A DNA stretch of 64,000 bases from Brucellaceae bacterium (GTDB lineage: Bacteria; Pseudomonadota; Alphaproteobacteria; Rhizobiales; Rhizobiaceae), in assembly GCA_020637755.1 (NCBI GenBank), contig JACKJW010000006.1, forward strand, positions 1 to 64,000, given 5' to 3'. The translations under genes and the position numbers were made by a program. The notes below the pieces were generated by a model. It saw only the letters and a list, made by a program, of their open reading frames with translations, was not told the origin of the DNA and did no database searches. Positions 62,082 through 64,000 of the stretch are shown piece by piece; the stretch's first letter is position 1; each line of letters starts with the position of its first letter.

Positions 62082-63650
62082 ATGAGTCTGGTCGGCAAGT
62101 TTGCAAGCGTCGGCGGGGCCACCATGGCCAGCCGCGTCCTTGGGTTCGTGCGCGAGGCGCTGATCGGCGCAGCGCTCGGCGCAGGGCCGGTGGCCGACGC
62201 CTTCTATGCCGCCTTCGGCTTCCCCAACCTGTTCCGCAGGCTGTTTGCGGAGGGCGCGTTCAATTCGGCTTTCGTGCCGCTCTTCGCCAAGGAGGTGGAA
62301 GGCGGCGGGCTGGAGCGGGCGCGCCGCTTTGCCGAACAAGTGCTGGCCATGCTCTCGGCGGTGCTGATCGGCCTGTCAGCGCTCGCCATGATCTTCATGC
62401 CCGGACTGGTCGCGACGGTCGTCGCCCCGCTCTTTGCCGACACGCCCGGCAAGTTTGCCATGACGGTCGACATGACGCGGATCATGTTTCCCTACCTCTT
62501 CTGCATGTCGCTCGTCGCCATGTTCTCCGGCATCCTCAATTCCCTGCGCCACTATTTTCTGGCGGCAATCGTTCCCGTGCTGCTCAATGTGATCATGGTG
62601 GGCGTCACCGCATTGGCGCTCTGGTCAGGCGTGGAGGCGCGAGAAACCGGCTACTGGCTGGCTTGGGGTGTGTTTGCCTCCGGTTTCGTGCAACTGGCCT
62701 TGCTGGTCTGGGGTGCGGCACGGCAGGGCATGACGCTCCGGCCCGGCCTGCCGCGCATGACACCCGAGGTCAAGCGCCTGATGATCCTCATGGCACCGGC
62801 CATGGTCACCGGCGGCGTCACGCAGATCAACATCATGATCGGCCGCATCATCGCCTCCGCGCAGGACGGGGCCATCGCCATCCTCAACTACGCCGACCGC
62901 ATCAACCAGTTGCCGCTCGGCGTCATCGGCATTGCCATCGGTGTGGTCCTGTTGCCGGAACTCTCCCGCGCGCTGCGCGCCGGCGATGACGCGGACGCCC
63001 AGCACCTGCAGAACCGCAGCCTGGAATTCGCCCTTGCGCTCACCCTGCCCGCTGCCATCGGCTTCATGGTCCTGCCGGGCCCGCTGGTCAACCTGCTCTA
63101 TGAGCGTGGCGCCTTCTCACCGCAAACCACGCTTTTGACCGCGCAGGCCTTGGCCGCCTTTGCCGCAGGCCTTCCGGCCTATGTGCTGGTCAAGGTCTTC
63201 CAGCCCGCCTACTTCGCCCGCGAGGACATGAAGACCCCGCTCTGGTTTTCCATCGTCTCCGTTGCTGTCAACATCGTGCTCTCGCTGCTGCTCTTTCCGC
63301 TGCTTGGCCACGTGGCCATAGCCGCTGCCACGGCGATCTCTGCCTGGGTCAATGTGGTGCTGCTCGCGCTTGTGCTCTGGCGGCGCGGTGAATTCCGCCC
63401 GTCACCGGCCACGCGCCACCGGCTTGCGATGATCGTCCTGGCCGGTCTGGCCATGGGCGCGGCAGTCCTCCTCGTCACCTGGGCTTGGCCGGCGCCCTTT
63501 GCCGATCCGTCCTTCATGATCCGTCTCGCGGCCGTGCTGGGTGTCATTCTCCTCGCGGCCATCGTCTATTTCGGGCTGGTGATCGCCACTGGCGGGCTGG
63601 ACAGGGACGAGTTGAAACGGGCCATGCGCCGCAGGCGCCGCGCCGCATGA
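62082..63650 (+). CDS. murJ: Lipid II flippase MurJ (MviN)
   Basis: 522-aa polytopic membrane protein (about 14 segments) of the MOP superfamily. Family blocks include MASRVLGFVREALIGAALGAG, DAFYAAFGFPNLFRRLFAEGAFNSAFVPLF, NYADRINQLPLGVIGIAIGVVLLPELSR and VKVFQPAYFAREDMKTPL. It flips lipid II across the inner membrane for peptidoglycan synthesis. The ATG at 62082 is chosen; longer frames overlap glnD. The 25-bp gap to glnD suggests cotranscription. Confidence 0.96.
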   Translation: MSLVGKFASVGGATMASRVLGFVREALIGAALGAGPVADAFYAAFGFPNLFRRLFAEGAFNSAFVPLFAKEVEGGGLERARRFAEQVLAMLSAVLIGLSALAMIFMPGLVATVVAPLFADTPGKFAMTVDMTRIMFPYLFCMSLVAMFSGILNSLRHYFLAAIVPVLLNVIMVGVTALALWSGVEARETGYWLAWGVFASGFVQLALLVWGAARQGMTLRPGLPRMTPEVKRLMILMAPAMVTGGVTQINIMIGRIIASAQDGAIAILNYADRINQLPLGVIGIAIGVVLLPELSRALRAGDDADAQHLQNRSLEFALALTLPAAIGFMVLPGPLVNLLYERGAFSPQTTLLTAQALAAFAAGLPAYVLVKVFQPAYFAREDMKTPLWFSIVSVAVNIVLSLLLFPLLGHVAIAAATAISAWVNVVLLALVLWRRGEFRPSPATRHRLAMIVLAGLAMGAAVLLVTWAWPAPFADPSFMIRLAAVLGVILLAAIVYFGLVIATGGLDRDELKRAMRRRRRAA

Positions 63651-63789
63651 TGGCAATGGCCGCCGGCGGACGCGCGCGCAGCCTCCCGGCACCCCTTGCA
63701 AGCCGCGCGGGCTGCGGGCATAAGCGGCGCCTGTTACCAGCGGGGTGAAGCTCCGCCGGAGCCCTCCACCAGCTTCAGGACCAACCCTC

Positions 63790-64000
63790 ATGAGCAGCTT
63801 CAAACCCCTTGTCTTCTCTGGCGTGCAGCCCACCGGCAACCTCACGCTCGGCAATTATCTGGGCGCCATTCGCAAGTTCGTCGAATTGCAGGACAGCCAC
63901 GATTGCATCTATTGCGTCGTCGACATGCATGCCATCACCACCTGGCAGGAGCCGGCCGAACTGATGGCCGCCACCCGTTCGGTGGCCGCCGCCTATCTGG
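63790..64000 (+). CDS. trpS: Tryptophanyl-tRNA synthetase (3'-truncated by window edge)
   Basis: The first 70 residues are visible: MSSFKPLVFSGVQPTGNLTLGNYLGAIRKF contains the class I HIGH-equivalent TGNLTLGNY, then CVVDMHAITTW. The frame is open to the end of the window. The preceding 139-bp gap (63651-63789) has a small GCTCCG/CGGAGC hairpin at 63750-63762 and no gene. The order glnD-murJ-trpS is standard in Rhizobiales. Confidence 0.95.
   Translation, partial: MSSFKPLVFSGVQPTGNLTLGNYLGAIRKFVELQDSHDCIYCVVDMHAITTWQEPAELMAATRSVAAAYL

Overview
The window is high-GC, gene-dense chromosomal DNA of an alphaproteobacterium, most likely of the order Hyphomicrobiales (Rhizobiales). Evidence for this is the gene order hisF-hisE-coaA, an ActS/ActR (RegB/RegA-type) redox two-component pair, the block lptC-lptA-lptB-rpoN-hpf-ptsN, the block mutS / maeB-glnD-murJ-trpS, an ornithine-lipid acyltransferase (OlsB), MmcB, DUF1150 and DUF2244 proteins, and a GTTC-N7-GTTC LexA box. 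I cannot name a genus. There is no transposase, integrase, phage gene, CRISPR array or gap above about 300 bp; this is ordinary core genome with a few accessory modules.

Layout. 1-1842: end of the histidine operon (truncated hisF, hisE) and coaA. 1988-2064: tRNA-Arg(CCG). 2166-4840 (minus): a PAS-PAS hybrid histidine kinase and an OmpR-type regulator. These are divergent from a 13.8-kb operon (5032-18791) that starts and ends with paralogous 546-aa acyl-CoA ligases. Between the ligases lie a complete branched-chain-type ABC importer, both ETF subunits, an acyl-CoA dehydrogenase, ETF:quinone oxidoreductase and a MaoC-type hydratase. Together they look like uptake, CoA activation, first oxidation, electron transfer to quinone and hydration of one class of carboxylic acid. 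A strong terminator follows at 18815-18850.

19011-27077: a ynjBCD-like ABC transporter, helicase hrpB and the actS-actR pair. 27081-36914: many short convergent and divergent pairs: LexA-controlled mmcB, a CueR-type regulator with an overlapping cytochrome c gene, an L,D-transpeptidase lipoprotein, a TRIC-family channel, adenosine kinase, an EI24/CysZ-like protein, nth, DUF2244, an AraC-Ogt fusion, an ECF41 sigma-factor operon with its target promoter, and ribokinase facing a nucleoside hydrolase. 37865-38723: a heat-shock unit (hsp20 and DUF1150) with an RpoH-type promoter and two RNA hairpins that mask ribosome-binding sites.

38800-43988 (minus): envelope and nitrogen regulation (lptC, lptA, lptB, rpoN, hpf, ptsN). 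44249-50701: sppA, ihfB, a LapA-like protein, an ornithine-cyclodeaminase-family enzyme, two RNA methyltransferases, lspA and an AcuI/YhdH-type reductase. 50779-54007: a membrane hybrid kinase and olsB. 54011-64000: mutS, maeB, glnD, murJ and the start of trpS.

The most notable signals are the ROSE-like RNA thermometer and masked downstream RBS in the hsp20-DUF1150 unit, the three-gene ECF41 operon with an exact TGTCACA-N16-CGTC promoter, the bookended acid-uptake/oxidation operon whose LivF-type ATPase has arginine at the Walker A lysine, and the CueR-cytochrome c pair. All statements come from reading the sequence; no database search was run.
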